The notes: generated from the letters alone by a model not told the origin. Counted from the first letter of the stretch, positions 1 through 17,391 are shown. The stretch: DNA of 64,000 bases from Adiantum capillus-veneris (GCA_014529385.2 CM043965.1:13099912-13163911), one strand, 5' to 3'. Translations and numbers: made by a program.

Positions 1-1781
<1,781 letters not shown>

Positions 1782-2029
1782 TACGAACCTTTACCCCCCC
1801 CCCAACCCTCCCCCTCCCCCCCTCCTTTACTTTTGTTTTCGAGGCACATACACACACACACACACATACACAAAGCTGAACATATTGAGGACACCTGGCC
1901 ACACCGCCTCGTGCTCTGCCACTCGTCGCGATCGCCGCCAGTGTTGGTGCACACGTACATCCAGTGCCGTGCCCGCTGCTAGGGTGGGTGCACACGCGCA
2001 TCTAACCCCCTTGCGGACGGCTATCAAAC

Positions 2030-2907
2030 ATGAGGAAGACGAACGAAAAAGCCGACCACCTCGAGGATGCCATTCGAAAATGCAAAGAGGAAATGACGAA
2101 GACCATCACCAAGATGAACCGCAATCTCTGGGGCACAATAAACATTCTCGAAGGACGTGTGCTGATCCAAGAGAGCAAGATAAGCACGTTGGAAGACCGA
2201 GTGACGACCCAAGAGGAAGAGATCACGTCACTCAAGAAAGAACTCGCCGAAGCCCGATCAAGAAACACACTGGAGGAGGGCGAACTGCAACCCTCAGTAA
2301 TTGAAAAAATCAACATGATCAAGGAACAAGTACGGGACATCAAAGAGGGAGAAGAAGAGCACAAAGAAATGACGACTTCTTGGGTGGATGTTCTTACCAA
2401 AACCCAACAGAAGGCGGACGAAGCCGAGAAATGGATCAAGGTGGCCAAGAAAGGAAAAGACAAGGAGATAACGCCCACCTCCACACCCAACAACATCATT
2501 AACTAGACACTAGAGGAGGAGCAAAGGAGAAGGGTGCACGGTTTACATGTGAGAATTTGCGGTCTTAAATACAAAGGCAACGTGGACGAAGAAGTAAAAG
2601 AACTCACAGCCTTGATGGGGATTCATGAGCCGACACACACAAGGGCATGGAGAGTGGGCAACATAAAGAAACCTCAATAGAAAGAGCACTCAACCTCCGT
2701 TTTCCCTCCATGGAAGCAAAGAAGTCATTCTTGAAGAAAAGACCAACTCTTACAGAGACTCACATCTTTCTTGGGGACAATCTCACCCTCTCGCAAATCG
2801 CTCATATGCAAGAAGTAATGCCGGAGATTAGAGCGGCAAGGGGAAAAGGCAAGATCGCTTTTTACCGAGACGGAAAAGTGGTAATACTTGAGCGACGCTA
2901 CACATGA
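2030..2907 (+). pseudogene. LINE copy B ORF1 (coiled coil plus nucleic-acid-binding C-terminal part), broken
   Basis: This is the likely RNA-binding structural protein of the LINE. The start at 2030 gives MRKTNEKADH, followed by heptad-like Lys/Glu/Leu-rich sequence to about residue 110, consistent with a coiled coil. The frame stops at TAG 2504-2506, where the sister copy at 9655 has ATG. It then continues with TLEEEQRR, a short beta-strand block (LHVRICGLK) and AWRVG. It shifts frame near 2665 and finishes as RFPSMEAKKSFLKKR ... FYRDGKVVILE. This layout resembles L1-type ORF1 (coiled coil, RRM-like, C-terminal domain). That assignment is inferred from layout, not from a search. Confidence 0.75.
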
Positions 2908-2910
2908 CGG
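2905..2910 (+). promoter_or_regulatory. Candidate UGA-CGG stop-codon readthrough site between ORF1 and ORF2 (copy B)
   Basis: The ORF1 stop TGA is followed by CGG. ORF2 continues in the same frame without a stop, starting CETYGTTLKVAAWNC. There is no in-frame ATG before 2965, which lies downstream of the catalytic Asn strand (WNCKG). UGA followed by CGG is a known leaky-stop context in some plant viruses. The same arrangement is found at 10065 in copy D. Confidence 0.5.
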
Positions 2911-5900
2911 TGCGAGACTTATGGGACCACACTCAAAGTAGCTGCCTGGAACTGTAAAGGATCTATGCGTCTTGATGTGGGTGCTTTTGAGCATAGCTTT
3001 ACTGGAAGAGACATCATCTTCTACTCTGAGACACACCAGGCCCCTGGGCAATCCATGTCTCACATCAGTGGATATAGGTGGGAGACAGCCTACAGACAAG
3101 AGACACGCTCAGAGCACAGAGGGCGGGGCTCGGGAGGAGTGGCAATGTTATTTAGAGAGGATCTGCAGCCACTGATACATATAGCCCGCAGGGACGAGCA
3201 GGCTAGGTACGTGTGCGTGAACTGAAAGCAGAGACAGGCAGATACCTCAATCTAGCTATTTGTTATTTTCCCCCGAGTACATCGGTTTATGCACCACCCA
3301 GAGGACAGTCCCCTTTCTCTATTTTGGATGATGACATATGGGAGTTCTCTAGGGACGATGACATTATCATCCTCGGGGACTTCAATGCTAGGACTGCCGA
3401 TCACCAGGCAATGTTTTATGATACTTCAAAGGAGATGCTAAGAGCGATAGATGTGGCAGAGACGGGCCTTTCCAGACTATCACACGATATGGAATATACT
3501 GAGTATGGGCGACACCTGATAGACATGGGCACTGCACATGGATTGGCCATCTTGAACGGCCTACAGAGATTTCCTGTTGCGGGAGGCTTTACATGCTTCC
3601 CACACAGACATGCAGCCAGCACGGTGGACTATGTCATGGCACAACCGAATCTCATCTCTAGTATAGAGGATCTCACAGTTGGGCCCAGACCGGTCGGGGT
3701 GGCGGTGGATCATGCTCTGGTGTCCATGACCATCTCCTTCCATTTCAGTGCAGCACACAGGCCACGAGTAGCAACACCTACTCGCTACACATTCACAAGG
3801 GAGACGGACTTTATAAACATGGACGGAATCTACAGACGCCTATGCACTGAGGACTCGAGGCGACCTCTCGAGGAGCTAACTACTATACTGACACAGACAT
3901 TACATGAGGCAGCAGCTGAAGCATACCCACACACCCAGTCTGAGCAGAGCCGCCGATTTGGGAGCATGCCTCAGAACAGCTGGTACGATGAGGAGTGCCG
4001 CCACACTAGAGCCAGACTTCAGAGGGAGGTGCTATCGGGGGACGTCAATCACAAACAATCACAGATGGACTTCCGACGCCTGGTGCGGCGGAAGAAGAGG
4101 GCTTTTTTGGCTAGACTCGAGCAGGATCTATATCAACTATTCTTGAGTCAAGACTCGCGTGAGGCATGGCGGCTCTTTCATGAGCAGTCCCCCCCCCCCC
4201 CCCCCCCCCCCGCTATTTCCTCCACAGAGACCTGGGGTCAGTACGCATCATCTTTGTACACGGTACTTGGACAACTGCCCCTCCCCAACCCCCCGACCCA
4301 TGCCCACATACATGTGTCTTTTTCACTGCTGAGATGGTGAAGAAAGCCATTGACAAGATGAAGACTGGGAGAGCATATGATCATGAGGGCCTAGTAGCTG
4401 AGCATTTCATGCATGCCAAAACCTACTAGCAGAGCTTCTAGCAATTATGTTTAACCGTGCCATGTGTGAGGGCCTACCGGAGACTTGGAGCCTATCTACA
4501 ATCGTACCTATCTTCAAATCAGGAGACCCCATGGAGCCTGGGAATTATTGCACTATTATGATTGGGCACACACTGGCACGGTTGTATGCATCCATTCTTG
4601 AGCAACAGCTGAGTAGATGGGCACAGAGGGAAGAAATACGTGCAACTCGGCAGGCAGGATTCAAGAGAGGCTTCTCTACTCTTGACCATATCCTAACACT
4701 CAGGGCCATCATCGAGGAAGGCAGATCTCATGGGAAACGGATATATTGTAGCTTTGTGGACTTCCGCAAAGCTTTCGACACGGTACCCAGAGCTAGACTG
4801 ATGCGCAGATTACAGGAAATGGGAGTACCCACAGAACTCATTTGGGGGATCATGCCATTGTACAGATCAAGAGTAGGGCATGTACGCACCCCGGAGGGAC
4901 TTTCTGCACCGGTTCACTCCACTATTGGGGTGAAGCAGGGCTGCCCGCTCTCTCCCACTCTTTTCGGTATGTATGTGGATGAGATTTCTGACTACATTGA
5001 CAACGATGGGGATAAAGGTGCTCAGTTGGCAGGGACATGGATTCCACTTTTGTTATATGCTGATGTCATAGTGTTGATCTCCGAATCCCCAGAGGGAATG
5101 CAACGTCAATTGGATGCTCTGCATACGTTTGCCCACGAAAGTAGTTTGTCTGTCAACATGGGTAAAACCAAGGTTATGGTGTTTAATACCACCCCACAGT
5201 GGATCAGGAGGTCAACACCTGCACTCACATACATCCAGGAGACTGTGCAGTACACAAACGCTTACACTTACCTTGGAGTGGTTTTTAGCAAACCTACATT
5301 CTCACTCAGAAGAGTAGCAGAAACCAGACTTCTTAGAGCCCACGCAGCATTGGGTAGATTGGAGAGGATGTGTACGCAGGTTCAGTTTCAGGAGCCCCGG
5401 ACGAAGCTCTGGCTCTTTGACAGCTTGGTGGCTTCAGCATTGCTCTATGGAACCGAGATATGGGGACATTCACTAGATCACCACGGGAGGACGGGTCGCT
5501 CAGACGGATGGGGGAACATAGAGAAACCTCTTGTCTCTATGATCTCGCGGATCATTAGAGCCAAGGCATCAGTACCACGGGCCATTATCCGAGCAGAGCT
5601 AGCGGCCCCCCCACTTGTGGTGGAGGCGCTCACCAGATCAGTCTCCTTCATAAACCGCACATGGGCACTTCCTAGAGACAGATATGCTCGCATAGCACTT
5701 GAATCCTCTCGACAGTTAGCCATACAAGGAGATACAACATGCTGGTATGGGCAGATGACATCATGGTTTCAGGCACATGGGTTCAACATAGACCGGCTAC
5801 CACCATTCCATTACTCATTGGATGCACCATCTCTCACCCTTACAGAGTCAGAGATCACCAAGCTCATACGCCAAGACCTGACCCAGCTAGACACCAGAAG

Positions 5901-6624
5901 AACATGGATACAACCAGCACAGGAATTGGGCACGAAGATGGCTTTTTACAAAGACCACCTTCTCCAGCTTACGGAAGATGGTTTTGTGGCGAGACCCAGA
6001 TACATGGATACCCACTTGTCTCATGGGATACGATGTGCTATTGGCCAGTTACGCACATCTTTTCACCAGTTGCGGATTGAGACTGGGAGAGACAGCGGAG
6101 TACCAGCAGAGGACAAGACATGGCCCTTGTGTAACATGGAACCTGAGACAGAGCTACACTATACATGTCGCTGCCCCGTCCACTACGAGATACGAGGCTG
6201 CTTCCATTGCTTGTTCAAAGAAGGTTTTGGACCACTCTCAAGAGTCATGGGATACGAAGATCAGAGATGTCTGGGTTTGTTCTTGCTCGAGCTGCGCAGA
6301 CACAGAGATAGTCTGATGAATGGCGAGGCTAGCCAGTCTCAAAGACGGATCACAGACTTCTTCAGAGCAAACACGGGACAGCCGCAAGAGCCACTCCCAC
6401 AACAGAGCTCCCCCTCGTCTCACACCAGAGGCACACTGATTGACCGAGCGATTGAATTGGGGAAATCCAGGCGCCCGCGATTGCAAAGAACTACACAACA
6501 TCGACGAAGGCTACGACAGAAAATTCGGAGCACGCTGGCCAAGCATGCACGACACTCGGTCAAACTACTAACCATGGAGGAAATTGATGAGATTCACCAA
6601 CGACCAATGCTAAATCTCTTGTGA
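2908..6624 (+). pseudogene. LINE copy B ORF2: AP endonuclease, reverse transcriptase, zinc knuckle (inactive)
   Basis: ORF2 would nick the target DNA and copy the element RNA by target-primed reverse transcription. Endonuclease motifs are WNCKG (about 2950), FYSETH, GDFNAR (about 3375), STVDYVM and DHALV. Reverse-transcriptase motifs are FVDFRKAFDTV (about 4756) and GVKQGCPLSP (about 4927). The catalytic box reads YADV at 5056-5067 instead of YADD, so the second catalytic Asp is lost. The C-terminal knuckle is CNMEPETELHYTC, and the protein ends EEIDEIHQRPMLNLL at 6624. Frameshifts lie near 3222 (one-base deletion), between the C run at 4189-4211 and about 4300, and near 4422 (one-base deletion). 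From 4447 to the end, 725 codons are open. Confidence 0.92.
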
Positions 6625-6846
6625 TTCAGCTATCCCAACAAGCCGCCCATTTTTTGCTTAGTCTTTTGCTTGGTTCACATCGATCAACGTAGGACCCCAT
6701 AGTATATATCTTTGTTTTGTACTGTTGTTAGGTTATTTTGTTACTCTGACTTTGTATCAGATCCACCACTTTGTAACTTTCGGATCTGATAAGTCATTAT
6801 GGCCTTTTGAAGACGTTAATATAACATTTCATTTCATTTCATTCTC

Positions 6847-6850
<4 letters not shown>

Positions 6851-6938
<88 letters not shown>
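6851..6938. repeat. (TC)n microsatellite between LINE copies B and C
   Basis: This is a pure TC tract joining the tail of copy B to an internal reverse-transcriptase position of copy C. Confidence 0.98.
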
Positions 6939-6940
<2 letters not shown>

Positions 6941-8401
6941 GAGTACACAGATGCATACACATACCTTGGTGTGGTATTTACAGGACCGAAGTTTACTCTT
7001 AAGAAAGCAGCGGATGCTAGATTGTCCAGAACCTCTACGGCCTTGGGAGGGTTGGAGAGGATGTGTTCACAAGTGGAGTTTCAAGAACCACGAACAAAAC
7101 TTTGGCTCTTTGATGCTGTGGTGGCTTCGGCTATGCTTTATGGGGTCCAGATTTGGGGACCATCTGTGGATCAGGATAATTGGAAGTCAATGGAGAGACC
7201 TTTGGTATCTATGATTTCCCGAATGATTAGAGCCAAGGCCTCCGTACCGCACGCGATTATACGAGCAGAACTAGCTGCCCCTCCAATAGAAATTGAAGCT
7301 CTTGCCAGATCAGTGTCCTTTATACATGGTTTATGGGATACAAATAATTGCCGATATACTAGATTGGCCCTCGAATCCTCTCGACAATTAGCAATGAAAG
7401 GAGATACATCATGCTGGTATGCGCAACTGTCCTCGTGGTTTCACAGACACGGGTTCACTATGGAAAGATTACCCCCCTTCCAATACTCTCTTGAGGCTCC
7501 ATCACTGGCAATCACACGAATGGAGATTAGTAAAATCATCCGCCAGGATCTTATACAGTTGGACACTAAGAGGACATGGGTAGACCCTACACAAGAATTG
7601 GGCACGAAGATGGCCGACTACAAAGAAAACTTCCTACAACTATCTGAAGATGGATTTGTGACTCGCCCGAGCTACATGGATACCCACCTGTCTCATGGTT
7701 TGAGATGTGGTATTGGTCAGATTCGTACATCCTCACACCAGCTGGAAATTGAATTTGGCAGATTTAGGGAAATCCCACCTGAGAGCAGAATTTGCAAGTT
7801 ATGCGGAATGGAGCCGGAGACAGAATTACACTACATATGCCATTGCACCGTATACTATGACATACGTGGGCGTTTCCATTGCCTATTTAACGAAGGCTTT
7901 GGACCTCTAGATAAAGTCATGCAATACCAAGATCAAAGGTGCTTAGGCCTGTACCTACTGGAACTACATCGGCACAGGGATAATCTAATGAGAAGACAAA
8001 GAGCACTACAGCCTCAGAGGCAGATCACAAATTTCTTCGGATCGAGAGAAGCAAGAATGGAAGGAGAAGCGAGAGGCCAGCAACGAGCACAAAGGAGTGC
8101 CCACATTCATACCAAAGGCACCCTCATTGACAGGGCGATTGAGCTTAGGAAATCGAGACGACCACGACCGAGATGCAGAAGCACACTTCACCGGAGGAGA
8201 CTACAACAAAGGATTAGAAGCATTCTAGCCAGACCCAGAATGCTCCTAAGAAGTTTATCTAATACTTTGTATTTAGTTTTTCGCATTTATTTTCACATTT
8301 TCACACTTTTCAGACATTGTAACAGACTCACCACTTTTGTATCAGTTTGGTCTCATAGGTCACTCTGGCCTTTTGAAGACGTTAATATAACATTTCATTT
8401 C

Positions 8402-8405
<4 letters not shown>
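6939..8405 (+). pseudogene. LINE copy C: 5'-truncated, same subfamily as copy A
   Basis: This copy begins directly after (TC)n at EYTDAYTYLGVVF, about the same ORF2 position where copy A is first visible. The remaining ORF2 C-terminus is open, including the zinc knuckle CKLCGMEPE...HYICHC and the Arg-rich end HRRRLQQRIRSI. A deletion near 8230 removes the normal stop, so the open frame runs on through the 3' UTR and the next (TC)n. Copies A and C are very similar along their length. It lacks endonuclease and polymerase motifs and cannot be autonomous. Tail: about 8330-8405. Confidence 0.9.

Positions 8406-8486
<81 letters not shown>
8406..8486. repeat. (TC)n microsatellite after LINE copy C
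   Basis: This is a pure TC tract of about 80 bp that follows the CATTT units of copy C. Confidence 0.98.
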
Positions 8487-8488
<2 letters not shown>

Positions 8489-8724
8489 GCTGGACTGCCA
8501 TCGCGAGGAACTTCACCAGCTCCCTCTCACGCTGGACTGCCTCACCCTGTTGAGCACTGCCCACGCCACCTACTGCTTTGTTGAGCGCTACCCACCCAGC
8601 CCACTCAGCCCCACACGCTCTCTCTCTCTGCAGGCAACAACACGCTTATTATCTCAGCAAATGGACTGCGCCTATTGTGACAGTACGTCGCCCCCCCCTA
8701 CTCGTAACTGGACAACGCCCCCCG

Positions 8725-8773
<49 letters not shown>

Positions 8774-9123
8774 AGCCCACAAGTGCATTACAGGGCAGAT
8801 AGCGGGCAATCCCACCTGAAAAAAATTTCGAAATTTTTTCAGACCTGCAATATTTACTCATTTACTCAGACCTACAGAATTATAAAATACAGAATTTAAA
8901 TTTACATTTTTCACGAGTTGCAGACCTGCAAGGAAATTTCAAAATTGCAGAATTTCAGAATTACATAAATTTCAGCATTGACAGAATTGTGCAGAAAAGG
9001 AAAATCTCAAAAATGTACGATTGATATGGGGAACACACATGTATGGATTATGCAAGACAGGGATGTATGTGTGATGTGAACATAGTGGGTTGACTTGGCA
9101 GAAGCGCATTTGTATTTTTATTT
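8487..9123 (+). other. Leader region of LINE copy D, with poly-C run
   Basis: No convincing gene is seen. It starts with two copies of ACGCTGGACTGCC (8487 and 8529). A run of about 47 C follows at 8725-8771. The rest is AT-rich DNA with recurrent CAGAATT and CAGACCTGCAA motifs. Copy B also has a C-rich stretch in its leader, so this is probably the 5' UTR of copy D. The AT-rich part could instead be an unrelated insertion. Confidence 0.45.
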
Positions 9124-10067
9124 TTGATGGAGGTCATGACTACTTCGCCGGTATGTAAGCCGCATCCGAAGGCAACCTTTGTGCTTACAAACAAGCGGAT
9201 TACACAAATGGAGAAGGAGATGAAAGACTGGAAAGTAGATATGGAGGGATGGTGGAAAGAAAAGGCCAACCTTCTTCAAATGTTTCTCAACGAAGGCGCG
9301 CAGTGAAAGAAAGAGAAAGAAGACTTGCGCGCAGAGCTACAAGCACTTAAGGCGGACTCCAAATCACTTAAAGAAGAGGTCTCAGCTCTCAAGCGAGAAC
9401 TTGTTGATAGAGCTAGCAGTGGACTAGAGGAGGGGGAATTCCAGCCTTCGGTAGTAGAGGAAATCAAGGTCATCAAAGAGCAGGTACGGATGATCAAAGA
9501 GGAGGAGAATCAAAAGATGGTAAAGACGTCTTCGTAGATGGATGTGATCACGAAGACGCAAAAGAAGGCGGATGAGGCCGAGAAGTGGATAGAAGTCGTT
9601 AAGAAAGGCAAAGGGAAAGAAACCACATCTGTCCCCACTCCTGCAATCATCAACATGACTCTAGAGGAAGAACAACGAAGGAAAACTAGAGCTTTGCATA
9701 TAAGAGTAACCGGTCTAAAAGACCGAGATGAGGTGGAAGGGGAAGTTGAGAACTTCTCCGCATGATGGGTAGTGAGGCTACTCATACAAAGGCATGGAGG
9801 GTGGGGAAGAAGACACAAGGCAATGGGGAGACTTCAAAAGGGAGAGCTCTAATCATCCGTTTCCCATCCATGGAGGCAAAGAAGGACTTCTTGAAGAAGC
9901 GTCCTACACTAAAGAAAACGGGCATATTTCTTGGAGATGACCTCACTCTCACACAGCTTGCGCATATGAGAGAGGTAATGCCAGAGATTCAAACGGCAAG
10001 GGAGAAGGGAAAGACGGCCTTCTACAGAGATGGCCGGGTTGTGATTGTAGAGCAGCGCTCCACATGA
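9124..10067 (+). pseudogene. LINE copy D ORF1, broken
   Basis: This is the counterpart of the ORF1 at 2030-2907. The N-terminal part starts MMEVMTTSPVCKPHPK and enters a coiled-coil-like stretch (LRAELQALKADSKSLKEEV). In-frame stops at 9304 (TGA) and 9535 (TAG, where copy B has TGG) interrupt it. A one-base deletion near 9745 shifts frame. The C-terminal block THTKAWRVGKK ... SMEAKKDFLKKR ... FLGDDLTL ... FYRDGRVVIVE is well conserved with copy B. That suggests it was under selection in the parent element and binds nucleic acid or the ribonucleoprotein. Confidence 0.78.
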
Positions 10068-10070
10068 CGG
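10065..10070 (+). promoter_or_regulatory. Candidate UGA-CGG readthrough site between ORF1 and ORF2 (copy D)
   Basis: The ORF1 stop TGA (10065-10067) is followed by CGG TGC GAG. The frame is shared with ORF2, and there is no ATG until 10125, past the catalytic strand ATWNCNG. The ATG that overlaps the stop (10064) opens another frame that closes after 17 codons. Confidence 0.5.
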
Positions 10071-13000
10071 TGCGAGACCCATGGGACCACCCTCAAAGTT
10101 GCCACGTGGAATTGTAATGGATCTATGCGACTTGATGTGGGCACCTTTGAGGATAGTTTCAGGGGAAGAGACATCGCCTTCTACTCTGAGACACATCAGG
10201 CCCCCGGCCAGTCCATGCCTCACATTAGTGGATATAGATGGGAGACTGCCTATAGACAAGAGACACGATCAGAGCGCAGAGGGCGAGGATCAGGAGGAGT
10301 GGTAGTGTTATTCAGGGAGGAGTTGCAGCCATTGATACATATAGCCCGCAGAGATGAGCAAGCTACGTACATGTGGGTTAGACTGAGAGCAAAGACAGAC
10401 AGATATCTTTACATTGCTATTTGCTACTTTCCCCCGAGCACGTCAGTGTATGCACCACCCAAAGGACATTCCCCTTTCTCTATTTTGGATGATGACATAT
10501 GGGAGTTTTCTAGAGATGGTGACATCATCATTCTAGGGGATTTCAACGCTAGGACTGCCCATCATCAAACAGTATTTTATGATACTTCAAAGGAGATGCT
10601 GAGAGAGCTGGATGCTGCAGAGACATGCCTATCCAGACTATCACAAGATGGAGAACACACTGAGTATGGGCGACACTTGATAGACATGGGGACGGCACAT
10701 GGATTGGCCATCTTGAATGGCCTACAGAGATTTCCCGCTTCAGGGGGTTTTACATGCTTTCCACACAGACATGGAACCAGCACAGTGGAATATGTCATGG
10801 CACAGCCGAGCCTCATCTCTAGTATCCAGGATCTCATGGTTGGACCCAGACCTGTTGGTGTGGCAGTGGATCATGCTCTTGTGTCAATGACCATCTCTTT
10901 TCAGTTTAGTGTAGCACACAGGCTACGGACAGCATCCCCTGCTCGCTACACCTTCACGCGGGAGACAGACTCTGTATACATAGATGGGATCTACAAACGC
11001 CTATGCACAGAGGAGCCAGGGCGACCTCTGGAGGAGCTTACTACTATATTGACACAGACACTACATGATGCAGCAGCAGAGGCATACCCACATACCCAAC
11101 CTGAGCAGAGACGCCGTTCGGGGAGCATGCCCCAGAACAGTACGCATCATCTCTGTACAGAGTTCCTGAGCAGCCCCCCCTTCCTGCCCCTCCCGATCCA
11201 TGCCCAAACACATGTGCTTTTTTCACCGCGGAGATGGTAAGGAAGGCCATTGACAGGATGAGGACTGGGAGAGCATACGATCATGATGGTTTAGTGGCTG
11301 AGCATTTCACGCATGCCAAAGATCTACTAGCAGAGCTTCTAGCAGTGATGTTTAACCGTGCCATGTGTGAGGGCTTGCCGGATACTTGGAGCCTATCTAC
11401 TATTGTACCCATCTTCAAGTCAAGAGACCCTATGGAGCCTGGGAATTATCGCACTATCATGATTGGACACACATTGGCACGGTTGTACGCATCTATTCTT
11501 GAGCAGCAGCTGAGTAGATGGGCAGAGAGGGAGGGGATACGAGCAACCAGGCAGGCAGGGTTCAGGAGGGGTTTTTCTACTCTTGACCATATCTTGACAC
11601 TGAGAGCCATCATTGAGGAGGGTAGATCGCGTGGGAGACGGATCTATTGTAGCTTTGTGGATTTCCGCAAAGCATTTGACACAGTGCCTAGAGCTAGATT
11701 GATGCGCAGATTACAACACATGGGAGTACCCACAGAGCTCATTTGGGGGGTCATGGCATTACACTGGTCAGTAGTGGGGCAGGTACGCACCTCAGAGGGT
11801 CTATCCACACCGATTCACTCCACTATTGGGGTGAAGCAGGGCTGCCCGCTCTCTCCTACTCTATTTGGTATGTATGTGGATGAGGTTTCTGACTACATTG
11901 AGAGAGATGGTGATAGAGGTGCACAGCTGGCAGGGACATGGATTCCATTATTGTTATATGCTCATGATATTGTGTTGATCTCCGACTCTCCGGAGGGGAT
12001 GCAACGTCACTTGGATGCTTTGAATAGGTTTGCTCAGGAAAGTGGTTTGTCCGTCAACCTTGGTAAAACCAAGGTCATGGTATTTAATACCACCCCACAG
12101 TGGATCAGGAGATCAGCGCCAGCATTCACATACGGCCAGGAGACTGTGGAATATACAGAGGCGTACACTTACCTCGGAGTGGTTTTTAGTGGGCCAGCAT
12201 TTTCATTGAGGAGGGCAACAGACACTAGACTGTGACCAGAGCCCTTGTAGCATTGGGTAGATTGGAAAGGATGTGTTCACAGGTTCAGTTTCAGGAGCCT
12301 CGGACGAAGCTCTTGCTCTTTGACACTCTGGTGGTTTCTGCATTGCTTTATGGAGCTGAGATTTGGGGACCTTCATTAGATCATCACGGAAGGACAGGCC
12401 GCAGTGATGGATGGGGGGACATGGAGAAGCCTCTGGTCTCTATGATCTCGCGGCTCATTAGACCCAAGGCCTCAGTACCACGTGCTATTGTTCGAGCAGA
12501 GCTAGCTGCCCCCCCACTAGTGGTTGAGGCACTCAGTAGATCAGTCTCCTTCATACATCGCATGTGGGAACTTCCCAGAGACAGATATGCCCGCCTTGCA
12601 CTTGAGTCCTCTCGACAGTTAGCCATGCAGGGAGATACAACATGCTGGTATGGGGAGATGACATCATGGTTTCAGGCGCATGGGTTCAGCATAGACAGAT
12701 TGCCTCCCTCCTAGTACTCACTGGATGCACCCTCTTTGACTCTTACACAGTCCGAGATCACCGGGCTCATCCGCCAGGACTTGACTCAGCTAAACACCAG
12801 GAGGACATGGATACAACCAGCACAGGAGCTAGGCACAAAGATGGCTTTCTACAGAGAGCATCTCCTCCAGCTTACGGTTGATGGTTTTGTGACGATGCCC
12901 AGATACATGGACACCCACTTGTCTCATGGGATACGATGCGCTATCGGCCAGATACGTACATCTTCACACCAGCTGCGGATCGAGACTGGGAGATACATCG

Positions 13001-13524
13001 GAGTACCAGTAGAGGCTAGGACATGCCCCCTGTGTGACATCGAGCCTGAGACAGAGTTGCACTACACATGCCACTGCCCTGTCTACTACGAGATACGAGG
13101 CCCCTTCCATTGCTTGTTCAGAGAGGGCTTTGGACCATTCTCCAAAGTCATGCAGTACGTGGATCAGAGATGCTTGGGTTTGTTTTTGCTCGAGCTACGC
13201 ATTCACAGAGAGAGCCTGATGAGAAGAGAGGCTAGCCAGTCCCAGAGACAGATCACAGATTTCTTTAGAGCTACCACTGGACACCCGGAGGAGTTACTAC
13301 AAGTGCAGAGCTCGTCGCCTCACACCAGAGGCACACTGATCGACCGAGCGACTGAGCTGGGAAGATCCAGACGCCCGCGACTGCGGAGGACTACACAGCA
13401 TCGACGGAGGCTGCATCAGAGGATTCGGATCACTTTGGCTCAACATGCACGACGCCCGGTCAGGCTACTGACCATGGAGGAGATTGATGAGATCCGCCAG
13501 CGACGGATGCTGGATCTCTTGTGA
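10068..13524 (+). pseudogene. LINE copy D ORF2: endonuclease plus reverse transcriptase, inactive
   Basis: The endonuclease block is open from 10068 to 11240 and shows WNCNG, FYSETH, GDFNAR and DHALV. A deletion of about 260 bp relative to copy B at 11140/11141 removes the linker before the reverse transcriptase and shifts the frame. The polymerase block (from 11234) carries FVDFRKAFDTV and GVKQGCPLSP, but the catalytic box is YAHD (11957-11968). A TG insertion at about 12232 and a TAG at 12712-12714 follow. The C-terminus with CPLCDIEPETELHYTC is open to the natural stop at 13524 (EEIDEIRQRRMLDLL). Confidence 0.92.
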
Positions 13525-13704
13525 TTTAGCTATCCCACCTAGCTACTTAGTTCACACCTAGTAGTTTAGGATTCCATAGTATTTTATTGTGACATTTGGC
13601 ATTTCATTTTTGTCATACTCTGACTTTGTATCAGATCCACCACATTGTAACTTTTTGGTCTCATAGGTCACTTTGGCCTTTTGAAGACGTTAATATAACA
13701 TTTC

Positions 13705-13926
<222 letters not shown>

Positions 13927-14011
<85 letters not shown>
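13927..14011. repeat. (TC)n microsatellite before LINE copy E
   Basis: This is a TTTC-then-TC tract. Its 3' edge is joined to an internal ORF2 position of copy E. Confidence 0.98.

Positions 14012-17391
<3,380 letters not shown>

Larger units (their letters stand above)
1782..6850 (+). mobile_element. LINE copy B: near full-length APE-type non-LTR retrotransposon
   Basis: The element has a C-rich and CA-rich 5' leader (1782-2029), a coiled-coil ORF1, an ORF2 with endonuclease, reverse transcriptase and zinc knuckle, and a 220-bp 3' UTR. The 3' UTR ends in the family tail and repeated CATTT units, then (TC)n. The ORF order is that of APE-endonuclease LINEs. There is no RNase H domain and no LTR. 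The 5' boundary is uncertain: it is placed after the orphan tail at 1781. Several frameshifts and a mutated catalytic motif make it inactive. Confidence 0.85.

Noticed and set aside
1885-2304. + strand frame overlapping the start of LINE ORF1
   Set aside because: It is in another frame from the conserved coiled-coil ORF1 and is not shared with copy D.
5478-5723. Minus-strand frames inside LINE reverse transcriptase (also 12384-12626, 15562-15825, 18381-18611)
   Set aside because: They are shadows of the + strand coding sequence. They recur in each copy only because the LINE is repeated.
11131-11150. An intron in LINE copy D at the 260-bp gap relative to copy B
   Set aside because: The missing segment lacks GT/AG borders and has CAG microhomology, so a deletion fits better.
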